Shown: piece after piece, positions 7,800 to 16,586 of the stretch
Position numbering within the stretch: position 1 is the first letter of the stretch
How the letters are laid out: every line of letters starts with the position of its first letter
Position numbers and translations under genes: made by a program
Assembly (NCBI GenBank): GCA_019314375.1
Contig: JAFCZJ010000010.1
Span: forward strand, 1 to 64,000
Reading direction: 5' to 3'
Source: Deltaproteobacteria bacterium
GTDB taxonomy: Bacteria > Myxococcota > B64-G9
Length of the DNA stretch: 64,000 bases
Notes under the pieces: model-generated
What the model saw: only the letters and a program-made list of their open reading frames with translations
Database searches by the model: none
Told to the model about the DNA's origin: nothing

Positions 7800-9500
7800 A
7801 TGCCCTTGAGCTGCCTGACTTGCAGGAATGTGCTCGATCTTGACGGCCCTTCGGTGGGGGGGACCTGTCCGCGTTGCGGTGGGCCGCTGGTCGGACAAGG
7901 GGGTGCTTGGATTGATTTCGAGGGTCCGGCGGGCAGCGGCTTGCTTCTTCTGCCCGAAGAGGGTTTGTCCATCGGCCGCCGGGAGGACAACGGCCTGGTC
8001 TTGAATGATCGGGAGGTGTCCAAGCTCCATGCCCTCATTCACCGGGAAGGTTCTGACTGGTATTTTCGGGATGCTTGTTCAGCCAATGGCAGTTTCGTCA
8101 ATGGGCAGCGGGTGGCCGAGCATGGCCTGAGGGACGGAGATGAGTTGACCCTGGGCAAGACCCGGTTGGTGTTTCACGGCGCGGGGGTGCCCCACGGCCT
8201 GGGCGGTGTGACCATCGCGCCGCAATTGGATTCCAAAGGCAGTGTGCAGGCTTGTCTCAAGGTGGAGCCTGGAGGCTTCAAGCATCAGTCGGAGATTCGT
8301 TCTGAGCAGGAGTTGAGGGAGGACTATGAACGACTGAGGCTGGCATACCTGTTCAATCGCTATGTGGGACATGAGCGGGATCCGGCTGCCTTGCTGGAAA
8401 ATATTTTGGATTTGGCTTTCGATATGCTGCCCGCCGATCGGGGTGCCATTTTGTTAAGGGAAGAAGAGGGTGCTCCTCTGACCCCGGCTTTGACCCGCTT
8501 GCGAGAGGGGTCCGCCGACGAGATCATCATTCCCGACAGCATCTTGCGTCGAGCCGTGGAGGAACGTTCGGCCGTGTTGAGCGCGGATGCCACTGTGGAT
8601 TTGCGCTTTTCAAATTCGAACAGCGTGATGCGAGAGAGCGTTCGTAGCGCCATGTGTGTTCCTCTGGTGGGCGAAGGGGAGGTTTTGGGCGTCATTCATC
8701 TGGACACCCGGGAGGAGACCGGTGCTTTCGCCGTCAAGGATCTCAGGCTCTTGAGCGTGCTGGCCAGCCAGGCAGCGGCGGTACTCGAACGTGTACGTTT
8801 GCATCAACGCCTGGAGCGAGAAAGTCAGACCCGTGAACGCTTGGCTCGTTTTTTGTCGCCTCAGGTTTTGACACAAGTGGTCGAGCAAGGTCTGGATCTG
8901 CATGCAGGAGGACGTACAGGGTTGGTCAGCGTCATGTTCTGTGACATCAGGGGCTTCACCTCCTTGTCTGAGCATTTGGAGCCGACTCAACTCGTACGTA
9001 TGCTCAACGCATATTTTGAGCGCATGGTGGATGTGGTATTCGCCCATGGCGGGTTGTTGGATAAGTTCATCGGCGATGCCCTTATGGCTGTTTGGGGTAC
9101 GCCCATTCCGCGCGGCGACGATGCCGCTCGAGCCTTGGCCGCTGGGCATGAGATGCTGGAGGCGGTCAAGCTGTTTAACGCTTCCGGGCAGGGGCAGGGT
9201 TGGCCGGTTTTGGAGATCGGGGTGGGTATCAACAGCGGTGAGGCCGTGATAGGAACAGTGGGATCTTCGCTGCGAATGGAGTATACAGTGATGGGAGACA
9301 CCGTGAATTTGGCCTCACGGATTTGTGATATGGCTCGACCGGGTCAGTTGCTCATCACGGAGGCCACGCGGCGACTGGCAGAAGATGTCTTGGGTGCGGA
9401 CCTGCGGGTCAATACCTTGGATGCCTGCGGCATTCGTGGTCGCCGTCAGCAAGTTGTGACCCATGAGGTTGTGGCCCTGCCCAGACCCGGGTCGCGTTGA
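7800..9500 (+). CDS. Zinc ribbon-FHA-GAF-class III adenylate/guanylate cyclase
   Basis: 566 aa from ATG 7800; an upstream TTG at 7734 would add 22 residues of poor quality. A short zinc ribbon (CLTC...CPRC) is followed by an FHA domain (~45-115: SIGRREDNGLVL, SKLHALI, CSANGSFVNG), then GAF (~195-345), then a class III nucleotide cyclase (~385-540). The cyclase contains VMFCDIRGFT and DKFIGDALMAVWG, with both metal-binding aspartates, and MGDTVNLASRI. It should make cAMP or cGMP under control of phosphothreonine binding and a small-molecule or redox GAF input. The divergent neighbour is a Ser/Thr kinase, a plausible source of the phospho-signal. Confidence 0.9.
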   Translation: MPLSCLTCRNVLDLDGPSVGGTCPRCGGPLVGQGGAWIDFEGPAGSGLLLLPEEGLSIGRREDNGLVLNDREVSKLHALIHREGSDWYFRDACSANGSFVNGQRVAEHGLRDGDELTLGKTRLVFHGAGVPHGLGGVTIAPQLDSKGSVQACLKVEPGGFKHQSEIRSEQELREDYERLRLAYLFNRYVGHERDPAALLENILDLAFDMLPADRGAILLREEEGAPLTPALTRLREGSADEIIIPDSILRRAVEERSAVLSADATVDLRFSNSNSVMRESVRSAMCVPLVGEGEVLGVIHLDTREETGAFAVKDLRLLSVLASQAAAVLERVRLHQRLERESQTRERLARFLSPQVLTQVVEQGLDLHAGGRTGLVSVMFCDIRGFTSLSEHLEPTQLVRMLNAYFERMVDVVFAHGGLLDKFIGDALMAVWGTPIPRGDDAARALAAGHEMLEAVKLFNASGQGQGWPVLEIGVGINSGEAVIGTVGSSLRMEYTVMGDTVNLASRICDMARPGQLLITEATRRLAEDVLGADLRVNTLDACGIRGRRQQVVTHEVVALPRPGSR

Positions 9501-9519
9501 GCGAGAAGAGACGAGCAAC

Positions 9520-10344
9520 ATGCCCAAACAACTTTGCCCAGCATGTGGAGTGACCAACGACGTGGGCATTTTTGTGAGCGGTCAGCGGGTGCGCTGTGAT
9601 GCCTGCGGTTTGCCTTTTACTGTAAGTCGCGAAGAGTCCATCCTGATCGATCCGGGCGAGCAGGCCAAGCGGCCAGGACGGAAAAACGCCCCAGCCAGCG
9701 ATGGTTTGCCCGGGGTGCATCCGGTATTGCGCAGAAAGTTCGCGGCACGTAAGCCGGATGCGGCCGCTCGACCGATTGCCCAGCCCAAGATTCCCCAGCA
9801 GGCGCGTGTGGTCCAGGCCAAGGATGCGCAGCCACCAGTCAGTCCTGAACCACAACCAGCACCAGCAGCACCGGCAGCACCGGCAGCACCGGCAGCACCG
9901 GCAGCACCGGCAGCACCGGCAGCACCGGCAGCACCGGCAGCACCGGCAGCACCGGCAGCACCGGCAGCACCGGCAGCATCTATGAGGTCATCGGCAAGGG
10001 CGGTATGGGCAAAGTCTACCGCGCCAAGCAATTGTCACTGGACCGGATCGTGGCCATCAAGGTGCTCAACGAGGATTTGGCCAGGCATCGATCTTTCATT
10101 AAGCGTTTTGAAAAAGAGACGGCTTCATTGGCCGCCATGTCTCATCCAAACATCACCGCCATCATCGATCGCGGTCATGTGGACAGCGTCTACTTTTTTG
10201 TCATGGAATTCGTTGATGGGCCGAGCATGCGTCACAAGATCAACGAAGGCCGAAAGCCAATCGATGAAGTGCTTGAGATGTTTGTCGTCCTTTGCGGGGC
10301 CATCGATCATGCCCACCAGCGAGGCGTTATCCATCGCGACATGA
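9520..10344 (+). pseudogene. N-terminal part of frameshifted zinc-ribbon Ser/Thr kinase
   Basis: ATG 9520 has AGAAGAG upstream and opens 20 bases after the cyclase stop. It encodes a zinc ribbon (CPACG...CDACG, residues ~5-30) with LPFTV, a Pro/Ala/Lys linker, and then PAA repeats encoded by twelve 9-bp copies. Beyond 9978 this frame reads non-kinase sequence to a stop at 10344, while the kinase domain continues in the -1 frame. The natural product is almost certainly one protein spanning 9520-11726. The shift may be a real 1-base loss or a sequencing error in the repeat. Confidence 0.7.
9871..9978 (+). repeat. Twelve perfect copies of a 9-bp repeat
   Basis: CCGGCAGCA is repeated twelve times without a mismatch inside the linker of the zinc-ribbon kinase gene. 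In the upstream frame it encodes Pro-Ala-Ala; in the kinase frame the same bases encode Thr-Gly-Ser. Copy-number change would lengthen or shorten the linker without shifting frame, so the observed frameshift needs a separate 1-base event. Confidence 0.95.
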
Positions 10345-11726
10345 AGCCTGAAAATGTACTGTTTTCCAAGGAGGGGGTGCTGAAGGTGGCCGACTTTGGT
10401 CTGGCCAATATCCTGGATGAAAAAGGAAGATGGGAATTGACCCGCACCAAGGTCAGTATGGGCACAGTCAACTACATGGCCCCGGAACAACGTCGTGATG
10501 CAAAGCACGTGGACGGCCGAGCCGACATCTACTCCCTCGGCGTTATGATTTATGAAATGGTGGCCGGTGAGTTGCCCTTGGGGCGCTTCGACCCGCCCAG
10601 CAAACACCGGGTCGGCAGCGATCCTGAATTGGATGAGCTGGTGTTGAAGATGCTGGATTTCGATCCGGACAGACGACCCCAGCGGGCAGGGTTGGTGGCC
10701 GCGAGTCTGGAGTCCATCCTGGGCAGCAGTCAGGCGGAACAGAACAAAGCGCCAGCGGCTGAGGCGCGACAAGGATCCGATGAGGTTGCCGCTGATTCAA
10801 ATGCGGAGGGTCCAGAGCCAGCGGCCACACCGCGAAAAATGAAAGCCCGCTTTCGAATTCCCTGGGTTGTACTGAGCTGGACTGCCGGTTTGTTGATGTT
10901 GGGGGTCATCACCGCAGCGGTTTTCTGGGTGCTGATGCATGGTGAGATTGACGAGGAGCCTGGCGATCTTGTGCTCAAGGTCGAAGGCAAGGGATTTGGC
11001 TTTGCTGTTAAGCATCCTTACCGGGTTCAGTCTTTGCACCCATCATCGATGCTGCGCAAGCCCGATCGCGTGGGGGCCAGTTTCGATTTCTCAAAGCGAT
11101 CAACTTTGCCCGCATTGCCTGTGCGTTTTATCGGTGGTCAGTGGTCTTTGGGGGAAGGGGTTTTGAAACAAGATAGCTGTAGCGAAGAGCTCACGGTCAA
11201 CCAGCGGGCGGCGCGGGCGATTTTCGGTCGGGATGCGCGGTCCCCCGAGGGATTGCATTTGTTGCTGCGCATGGATGTGGAACCCGCCATGTTCTCTGTC
11301 GCAGGTGAAGAGCGTTCCGTCGATTATTGGCTGAAGAAGCGTCTTGCGGCGACGCCCGCATTGTTGGGCGTAAATGGCAAGGCCTGGATTGGGGTTGGTG
11401 TTTTGGATGAGCAAGGCGAGGGGTTCTCGGTGCGCATGCCGATGAGTTCAGAGTCACCGGCTCGGATTGAGCGCAGCGGAGTCTGGATGGAGGGCGAGGG
11501 GGCGGACCTGGTGATGAAGCAGAAATTGGCTTCAGGAGAGCGGGTGCTGGAGTTTACGGTGCTGGATGGGCAATTCAAGATTAAGTTGGATGGTAAGCCA
11601 TTGGCTCAAGGCTGGGCCGGTTTCGGCATGGCGGCCAAGGGTTATCCGGCGGTTTTGTGTCAGAACGCCCGTTGCCGGATTAAGTCTCTTTCTTATGACT
11701 ATCCAAGAATTAATGGATCCCAATAA
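10005..11726 (+). CDS. Ser/Thr protein kinase with membrane anchor (C-terminal part of the frameshifted gene)
   Basis: 573 aa from the first in-frame ATG. The true kinase domain begins upstream in this frame (YEVIGKGGMGKVY from 9981), so this start would cut off half of the glycine loop. Visible motifs are VAIKVL (lysine), HRDMKPENVLF, KVADFGLA and MAPEQ. The kinase ends near residue 235, then an acidic linker, one transmembrane helix (~285-312) and an extracytoplasmic domain of about 260 residues resembling a beta-sandwich. No start codon exists in this frame between the TGA at 9846 and 10005. The product is therefore expected to come from the 9520 start by a corrected frame. It ends by overlapping the convergent PEGA gene by 17 bases. 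Confidence 0.85.
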   Translation: MGKVYRAKQLSLDRIVAIKVLNEDLARHRSFIKRFEKETASLAAMSHPNITAIIDRGHVDSVYFFVMEFVDGPSMRHKINEGRKPIDEVLEMFVVLCGAIDHAHQRGVIHRDMKPENVLFSKEGVLKVADFGLANILDEKGRWELTRTKVSMGTVNYMAPEQRRDAKHVDGRADIYSLGVMIYEMVAGELPLGRFDPPSKHRVGSDPELDELVLKMLDFDPDRRPQRAGLVAASLESILGSSQAEQNKAPAAEARQGSDEVAADSNAEGPEPAATPRKMKARFRIPWVVLSWTAGLLMLGVITAAVFWVLMHGEIDEEPGDLVLKVEGKGFGFAVKHPYRVQSLHPSSMLRKPDRVGASFDFSKRSTLPALPVRFIGGQWSLGEGVLKQDSCSEELTVNQRAARAIFGRDARSPEGLHLLLRMDVEPAMFSVAGEERSVDYWLKKRLAATPALLGVNGKAWIGVGVLDEQGEGFSVRMPMSSESPARIERSGVWMEGEGADLVMKQKLASGERVLEFTVLDGQFKIKLDGKPLAQGWAGFGMAAKGYPAVLCQNARCRIKSLSYDYPRINGSQ

Positions 11727-13155
11727 CCAAGCTGCCCGTATGGTCTTCGCCGGGTACCAGGGCTATTGTGGTGCCGACGGCCGCGCCGACCACCACCACA
11801 CCCACGGCTGTCCAGAACCACCACTTCTCAGGCAGGGTGGCCCAATCGAATCCGTCGTCGTCTGAGGGGGCCTTTTTGGCGTCTTCTTTGATGGAGGCGC
11901 TCAGGTCCTTTTCTCGTTGCTCTTCTGTTTTTACGTCGGTTCCGGCATCCTTCTGCGTGGCATCGGATGCGTCGGCCACAGTGTCACCACCTGTGTCACC
12001 ACCTGTGTCACCACCTGTGTCACCACCTGTGTCACCTGGTACTTCTCCGGCTAAGATGGCTGCGGCATCAGCAGCGCCTTGACCTTCCTCGCCAGCGATG
12101 AGTTTTTCGAGCAGAGCCTTGCGTTTTGCCGGGTAGTCTTCTGATGTGCTGTCTAAGGTTTCTTCGAAGCGATTTACTTGCATGCCTGTTTCCATGTTGC
12201 ACTTGTAGGCCACAACCTGAAGGCCCTCTGGTTCTCCTTCTACCGTGACAACGAAAACCAGTTCAACCTTCAAGAAAGCAGCCAGGGCCTGGGTGGCCGT
12301 ACCGGGTGGGCCTTTGAATACCTCGGCGGTCAGGGGCTTGAAGTGCTTGGAGAAGGCCCTATGCTTGGCCGCGGGTTTGAGTTTGACGGAAAAGCGTTTG
12401 AGTTTGTCGCTGGGAACCGAGATCTTGCCTCCCCAGGGTCTGTATCCGTCCTTGACGGCACGGATAAGATGGGAGCCGGTACGCAAGGTGTTGAGTTCCA
12501 AGGGGGTGCCACCCCTGTAGGTGTTGTCTACGAGGATGGCGGCACCCTGGGGGGTGGAGGTCAGTGAGACTTTGCCCTTGGCGCCTCCCATGGCCTCGGC
12601 TGCTGCTGCTTTGAAAATGTCCTGGATGTTGGGCGGAAAGGTATCGGGATCCATGGTTTTTTGTCCCGGGAGATCCGCCGCTTGCATGAAATACTGGCTG
12701 CCTTTGGCGTCTTCGCCCATCAGTACCCAACTGGCCCCCAGGTACATGAGCGTCTCAACCATTGGGCTGGTCTCGGCAAGGTAGCCGTAGCCGTATTCGA
12801 ATTTTTTCAGAGCCAGGTCGAATTTGGCCTGGGCTTCCTCCAGATCCAGTTCTTCGTATGCGCGTTTGCCTTTTTTTAGCAGTTCGAGACCTTCAGAGAT
12901 TGCGGCTTTGCGTGGCCTGCCCGCTGCGTCGAGGGTTTTGTCCAGATCCAGATTGGTCAATTCCTTGTTGATCTGGATAAGGGCTCGCAACTCGGTCTGC
13001 AAATCCACAGCCACCTTGGCCGCGACGCCCCCTCTGCCCAGGGCGAAGCCGACCACCTTTTGCTCAGCCTGGACGGCTGGAGCCAGGGTCAGAGCGATGG
13101 CAAGAATCATTGATGAGATAGCCATTTTTCCTGAAGTTTGGATGCCAAATCGCAT
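11710..13155 (-). CDS. PEGA-domain secreted protein with C-terminal membrane helix
   Basis: 481 aa. Signal peptide (~1-30, ending VQAEQ), then a helical TPR-like part (~45-165: LLKKGKRAYEELDLEEAQAKFDLALK). A PEGA domain lies at ~195-260 (GKVSLTSTPQGAAILVDNTY, GTPLELNTLRTGSHLIRA). Then comes a second globular part and a Gly-Gly-Asp-Thr repeat linker. A hydrophobic helix near the end (WFWTAVGVVVVGAAVGTTIAL) is followed by a short tail. This plan is common in Myxococcota envelope proteins and its function is unknown. It is last in the leftward operon after the kelch gene, 12 bases away. Confidence 0.8.
   Translation of the reverse strand: MRFGIQTSGKMAISSMILAIALTLAPAVQAEQKVVGFALGRGGVAAKVAVDLQTELRALIQINKELTNLDLDKTLDAAGRPRKAAISEGLELLKKGKRAYEELDLEEAQAKFDLALKKFEYGYGYLAETSPMVETLMYLGASWVLMGEDAKGSQYFMQAADLPGQKTMDPDTFPPNIQDIFKAAAAEAMGGAKGKVSLTSTPQGAAILVDNTYRGGTPLELNTLRTGSHLIRAVKDGYRPWGGKISVPSDKLKRFSVKLKPAAKHRAFSKHFKPLTAEVFKGPPGTATQALAAFLKVELVFVVTVEGEPEGLQVVAYKCNMETGMQVNRFEETLDSTSEDYPAKRKALLEKLIAGEEGQGAADAAAILAGEVPGDTGGDTGGDTGGDTGGDTVADASDATQKDAGTDVKTEEQREKDLSASIKEDAKKAPSDDDGFDWATLPEKWWFWTAVGVVVVGAAVGTTIALVPGEDHTGSLVIGIH
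11981..12036 (-). repeat. 12-bp tandem repeat in the PEGA gene
   Basis: GTGTCACCACCT (plus strand) occurs four times in succession followed by a partial copy. On the coding strand it gives Gly-Gly-Asp-Thr units in a flexible acidic linker. Being a multiple of three, copy changes keep the frame. Confidence 0.9.
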
Positions 13156-13167
13156 GATGGCCTCCGC

Positions 13168-14739
13168 CTATTCCGCGGTTTGCGCGGTGTAGATTTCGCC
13201 AGAACCCAACAAGCTTGAACCATCGGTCCCGCCCACAAGAAGAACGCGGGTGCCAGCTAAGACCAGCGAAGCATTTCCCGCCCGAGGTGTGGATAGGCGA
13301 ACAGGACCCGCCGAATGCAGTAGCCCATCGCTGGATGCAAAGAGCTCCAGGTTGTCGGTGGCCTGCGCTTGAAAATTCGTAAAGCCACCGGCAAGAAGGA
13401 TTCCCTGGCCAACAATAACCTCTGCCTTGTGCATCCAGCGGGGGCTGCCCATGCCCGACTCAAGCTCAGTCTGGCTGTCATCTTGACTGTTGTATTCGTG
13501 TATGTTGCTTGATTCGGGCGGCAGCAAGTTGTTCCCGTCGAAGCGCATGCCCCCGGAGACAAGTATGTTGTTGGGCTGCAGGGGCACGTTGGCCGCGGAA
13601 CAAAAGAAATAGTTGAGACCCGACACCGAGCGGTTGTTGAAAACATCGGCGACAGGATCGTACTCTTCGACTGCTTGGGCCGTGGGGCGGATGGCACCGC
13701 CGATGAGCAGGATAATGCCATCTTCGTTCCGCACGGCCGCGTGACCCAAGCGTGGAGTGTTCATCAGGGTGCCGGCATCCACAAAGTCACCTACCGATTC
13801 ATTTGTGGGATCGAAGATGATGGCCGTGTTCAAGGCCTCGGTGACGCCCGCGCCGCCGCCCGCCACCAAAACCCTGCCGTCGTCCAGGGCCGTTGCGCTA
13901 TGGAAAACCCGACCCTCGCCCTCAGGTAAGGGCTTTCTGATCCAAAGGTCTTCGGCCGGAAGATACACCTCAAAGCTTGGGACCAAGTCCACGGGGTCGA
14001 CGTCCACCGGCAGCTCGCCGGCTGGGTCCAACTGTACGCGACTGGCACCCCCCACCACCAGGACGCTGCCGTCCGGCAAAGGGGTGGCGGTTGCCAGGGC
14101 ACGGGGGTCATGTAAAGCAGCAACTGGGTAGATGGTGCCTGTGCCCGGATCGAAAACGTCCACCGCCGCCGTGGCTTGGCCTAGAGTGCAGCCTGGGCCG
14201 CAGCCGTCTGCCGACAATGCACTCACGCCGCCCACGATCAGAATGCGCCCGTCGCCCAGGGGGGCGGCTGTCGTGAAAGAACGAGCTTGATGCAGGGGGC
14301 GCAGGGAGCAGGACATGTCTTCCATGGTGGTCAGGAAAACGTCCGCGAAGGCATTGCGGCCCTCTATGATATTGATGTGCTGGCTGGCACCTCGCCATGC
14401 CGGTGTTCCACTTTCGACGCCCACCACCTCCAGGGTCAAATCATAGGCTGGATCGATGCCGTCGATGATGACATTGTCCCCACCGTTCAATTCGATGGAT
14501 TTTTTGAAGTGCAGCTCTCCCGTGCTTGTCAAGAGGCGGACGTCCAGTCGACTCAGGGCGGGCGGGTTCGCGTCGGCGACCCACGTTTCGGGACAGGGGC
14601 TGTCCAATGCCTGGCGCGCAAAGCTCAGATTCATGCCGCCGCCGGGTTTCGAATCGCCCAGGTCGCAGGCCAGCAATAATGAGGCCGTAGCCGCGAAAAC
14701 ACAGAATTGCCGGAAGACAGAACCCCCTTTTTGTCTCAC
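13168..14739 (-). CDS. Kelch-repeat lipoprotein
   Basis: 523 aa from GTG 14739, with AAGGAGG upstream, overlapping the stop of the preceding gene (14736-14739). The lipobox is LLLAC at residues ~21-25, so a lipid-anchored envelope protein is expected. An immunoglobulin-like N-terminal part is followed from ~145 by at least five kelch units with the pattern hxxGRhLhVGG (LGDGRILIVGG, LPDGSVLVVGG, LDDGRVLVAGG, EDGIILLIGG, VGQGILLAGG). They would form a beta-propeller, probably for binding. No catalytic motif was seen. Confidence 0.85.
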   Translation of the reverse strand: MRQKGGSVFRQFCVFAATASLLLACDLGDSKPGGGMNLSFARQALDSPCPETWVADANPPALSRLDVRLLTSTGELHFKKSIELNGGDNVIIDGIDPAYDLTLEVVGVESGTPAWRGASQHINIIEGRNAFADVFLTTMEDMSCSLRPLHQARSFTTAAPLGDGRILIVGGVSALSADGCGPGCTLGQATAAVDVFDPGTGTIYPVAALHDPRALATATPLPDGSVLVVGGASRVQLDPAGELPVDVDPVDLVPSFEVYLPAEDLWIRKPLPEGEGRVFHSATALDDGRVLVAGGGAGVTEALNTAIIFDPTNESVGDFVDAGTLMNTPRLGHAAVRNEDGIILLIGGAIRPTAQAVEEYDPVADVFNNRSVSGLNYFFCSAANVPLQPNNILVSGGMRFDGNNLLPPESSNIHEYNSQDDSQTELESGMGSPRWMHKAEVIVGQGILLAGGFTNFQAQATDNLELFASSDGLLHSAGPVRLSTPRAGNASLVLAGTRVLLVGGTDGSSLLGSGEIYTAQTAE

Positions 14740-15527
14740 GAAGCGCCTCCTTCCGTTGATGGATTTGCTGGAGTCGCAGCACCTGCGTCACTTTGGGGGG
14801 CCGGTACATCAGGGAAGCCCTCCCAGGATTGCACCACATCGTTTTTCAAGACGACCTCGCGTTTGGAGGCATAGGTCCAGTTTTCGATCCGCGCGCCCGA
14901 AATGCTCTTGCGTACGATCTTGTCCGGATAGCCCCTTGAGCGCATCAGCGCGTCGGCTCGCATGCCTCGCACGATGCTTTTTGTGTCGATGGCCTCCAAG
15001 ACCTCCGGCAGGCGGGATGCAAAAGCCCCCCTCGGATCTTTCTTGACCAGGAAAGAGGCCAGGGCCGAGTCGAATTGCGGTACGCGGCGGAATTCCTGTG
15101 TGAGCACCAGCACGTAAGGCTTGGGGGTGTCGCCTTCCGCCTTCTCCAGGTATACCCAGACGAAGTGGCGTGGGGACTTGAGCTTGCGATCGGAGATGGC
15201 GGCGGAAGTGGGGAACTCAACCCGTTTGATGAGCATGGCCGTGCCCATGGGCAGGACGTGATCTGCTTTGGATGGCAGGATGGGGTCTCCGCGTACGCCC
15301 TGGATGAGCACACGTTCGTCGAAGGCTCGCTCGGAAATGAAAAGCCTGTCGTCGTAGGCGAAGAAGGGCCCTGCAAAAAATGACTGCTTCAAGTACAAGC
15401 GCTTGTCGAAGTGGCCCTTTTCAATGGCTTGTTGGTCCGCCTGACTCAACAGGGTGTACGATTTGCAGGCGCCCAGTGCCGTGGCCAAGACCGCGAACAG
15501 CAACAAAGTAACCAACGTATGTTTCAT
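14736..15527 (-). CDS. Lipoprotein of unknown function
   Basis: 263 aa. Signal peptide with lipobox ATALGAC at residues ~15-21, and a strong GCAGGAGG ribosome site. The mature part is mixed alpha/beta, with an ADALMRSRGYPDKI segment and then a WTYASKREVVLKNDVVQSW ending. That ending recalls the SmpA/BamE-type 'RGYPD...W.Y...' layout used in envelope lipoproteins, but the match is short. The tail is Ala/Pro/Ser rich. It is co-transcribed with the kelch lipoprotein, whose start overlaps its stop. Confidence 0.75.
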   Translation of the reverse strand: MKHTLVTLLLFAVLATALGACKSYTLLSQADQQAIEKGHFDKRLYLKQSFFAGPFFAYDDRLFISERAFDERVLIQGVRGDPILPSKADHVLPMGTAMLIKRVEFPTSAAISDRKLKSPRHFVWVYLEKAEGDTPKPYVLVLTQEFRRVPQFDSALASFLVKKDPRGAFASRLPEVLEAIDTKSIVRGMRADALMRSRGYPDKIVRKSISGARIENWTYASKREVVLKNDVVQSWEGFPDVPAPQSDAGAATPANPSTEGGAS

Positions 15528-15578
15528 TCTTTCCTCCTGCTTGCAAGGACATGAAAATACACCACTTGGAGGCCCTGA

Positions 15579-16457
15579 TCAACTGCTCTTGGGCGAATCT
15601 GGCTGGCTTCGGCGTCCTTGTCGGTGGAGGGCGAGGAGGGAGCCCAAAATGAGTATGGCGCCCAGAAGGACCGGCCAATCAGGTAGGCGGTCCCAGATGG
15701 CCAGGTCCAAGAGTCCCGCGAAGACGGGGCCGATGGTCCCCACCATGGCCACCCGGCCGGCTTTCTCGCGGCGATAGGCTGCGGTCAAGAGCAATTGAGC
15801 TCCCACCGAAAGCAGGCCGACCCCGGCCAGGGCCAGCCAAGTGGCGCCATCAGGCCATTGGAAATCGGCGAGCATCAGGGGCGCGGAAATGACAGTGGAC
15901 AAGACCGCGAAGTAGAGAATGATGGTCTCGGAGGGCTCTGTGCGAGTCAGTTTACGCACGCAAACATATGCTGCGCCTGCAAAAGCGGCCGAAGCAAAAC
16001 CAGCGAGGCCATAGGGATTCAGAAGATTGAGGTCCGGCCGAATGACCAAGAGCACGCCCGCCGCCGTGAAAGGAACCACCAGGATCTGAACCAAGCGTAG
16101 TTTTTCCCCTAAAAAAGGCACAGCCAAAAAGAGAACAAACAAGGGCGAACATTGGTTGAGCAGCATGGCGTCGGCCACCGCCAATCCATCCAGCGCAAAG
16201 AAATACAAGAGCAAACCGGTCGCGCCAAAGGTCCCGCGAAGCAAGAGCAGGCCCTTTCGTTTGCCTAGCCAGGGACCCGCCTGGCGTCGACTGGCGTGGA
16301 TCGATAACAAAATCAGACTGGCCAACAGGGAACGAAAGAAGACCACCTCGGATGAAGGCACCTGTTGGGCTGCTAATTTCGCCAAAGCCGACATGCCCGC
16401 AAAGAGCAGGGCGGCGAAGGCCATGAGTAGCATGCCGTTTTGTAGGGGGCGGGGCAT
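15579..16457 (-). CDS. EamA-family (DMT superfamily) transporter
   Basis: 292 aa, ten predicted membrane helices in two EamA repeats (~5-135 and ~150-280). Typical features are the early FAGMSALAKLAAQQVPSSEVVFFR stretch (in parts), a FLGEKL motif near residue 117 and a basic cytoplasmic tail. The family exports or exchanges small metabolites such as amino acids; the substrate cannot be read from sequence. It lies 51 bases upstream of the lipoprotein gene and probably heads that operon. It is divergent from the large secreted protein gene. Confidence 0.9.
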   Translation of the reverse strand: MPRPLQNGMLLMAFAALLFAGMSALAKLAAQQVPSSEVVFFRSLLASLILLSIHASRRQAGPWLGKRKGLLLLRGTFGATGLLLYFFALDGLAVADAMLLNQCSPLFVLFLAVPFLGEKLRLVQILVVPFTAAGVLLVIRPDLNLLNPYGLAGFASAAFAGAAYVCVRKLTRTEPSETIILYFAVLSTVISAPLMLADFQWPDGATWLALAGVGLLSVGAQLLLTAAYRREKAGRVAMVGTIGPVFAGLLDLAIWDRLPDWPVLLGAILILGSLLALHRQGRRSQPDSPKSS

Positions 16458-16513
16458 GGGGCATGTCTACTCTCTTGCTGCTTCTTGTCAAGCAAGGGGA
16501 CTTTCTTGATTGA

Positions 16514-16542
16514 TTGTGGCCGAGAGCCCTTTTGGTTAGACT
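16514..16542 (+). promoter_or_regulatory. Possible promoter of the 963-aa protein gene
   Basis: TTGTGG (16514-16519) and TAGACT (16537-16542) are 17 bases apart in the divergent intergenic region. The leader to ATG 16587 would be about 38 bases. This is a weak -35 match and a motif match only. Confidence 0.25.
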
Positions 16543-16586
16543 GGCCTCCGAATTCATGGATGAAGAAGATGAAGGGAAGGTGAAAC

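Noticed and set aside
9871-9978. Possible CRISPR or VNTR locus
   Set aside because: The 9-bp units have no spacers and are in-frame coding repeats.
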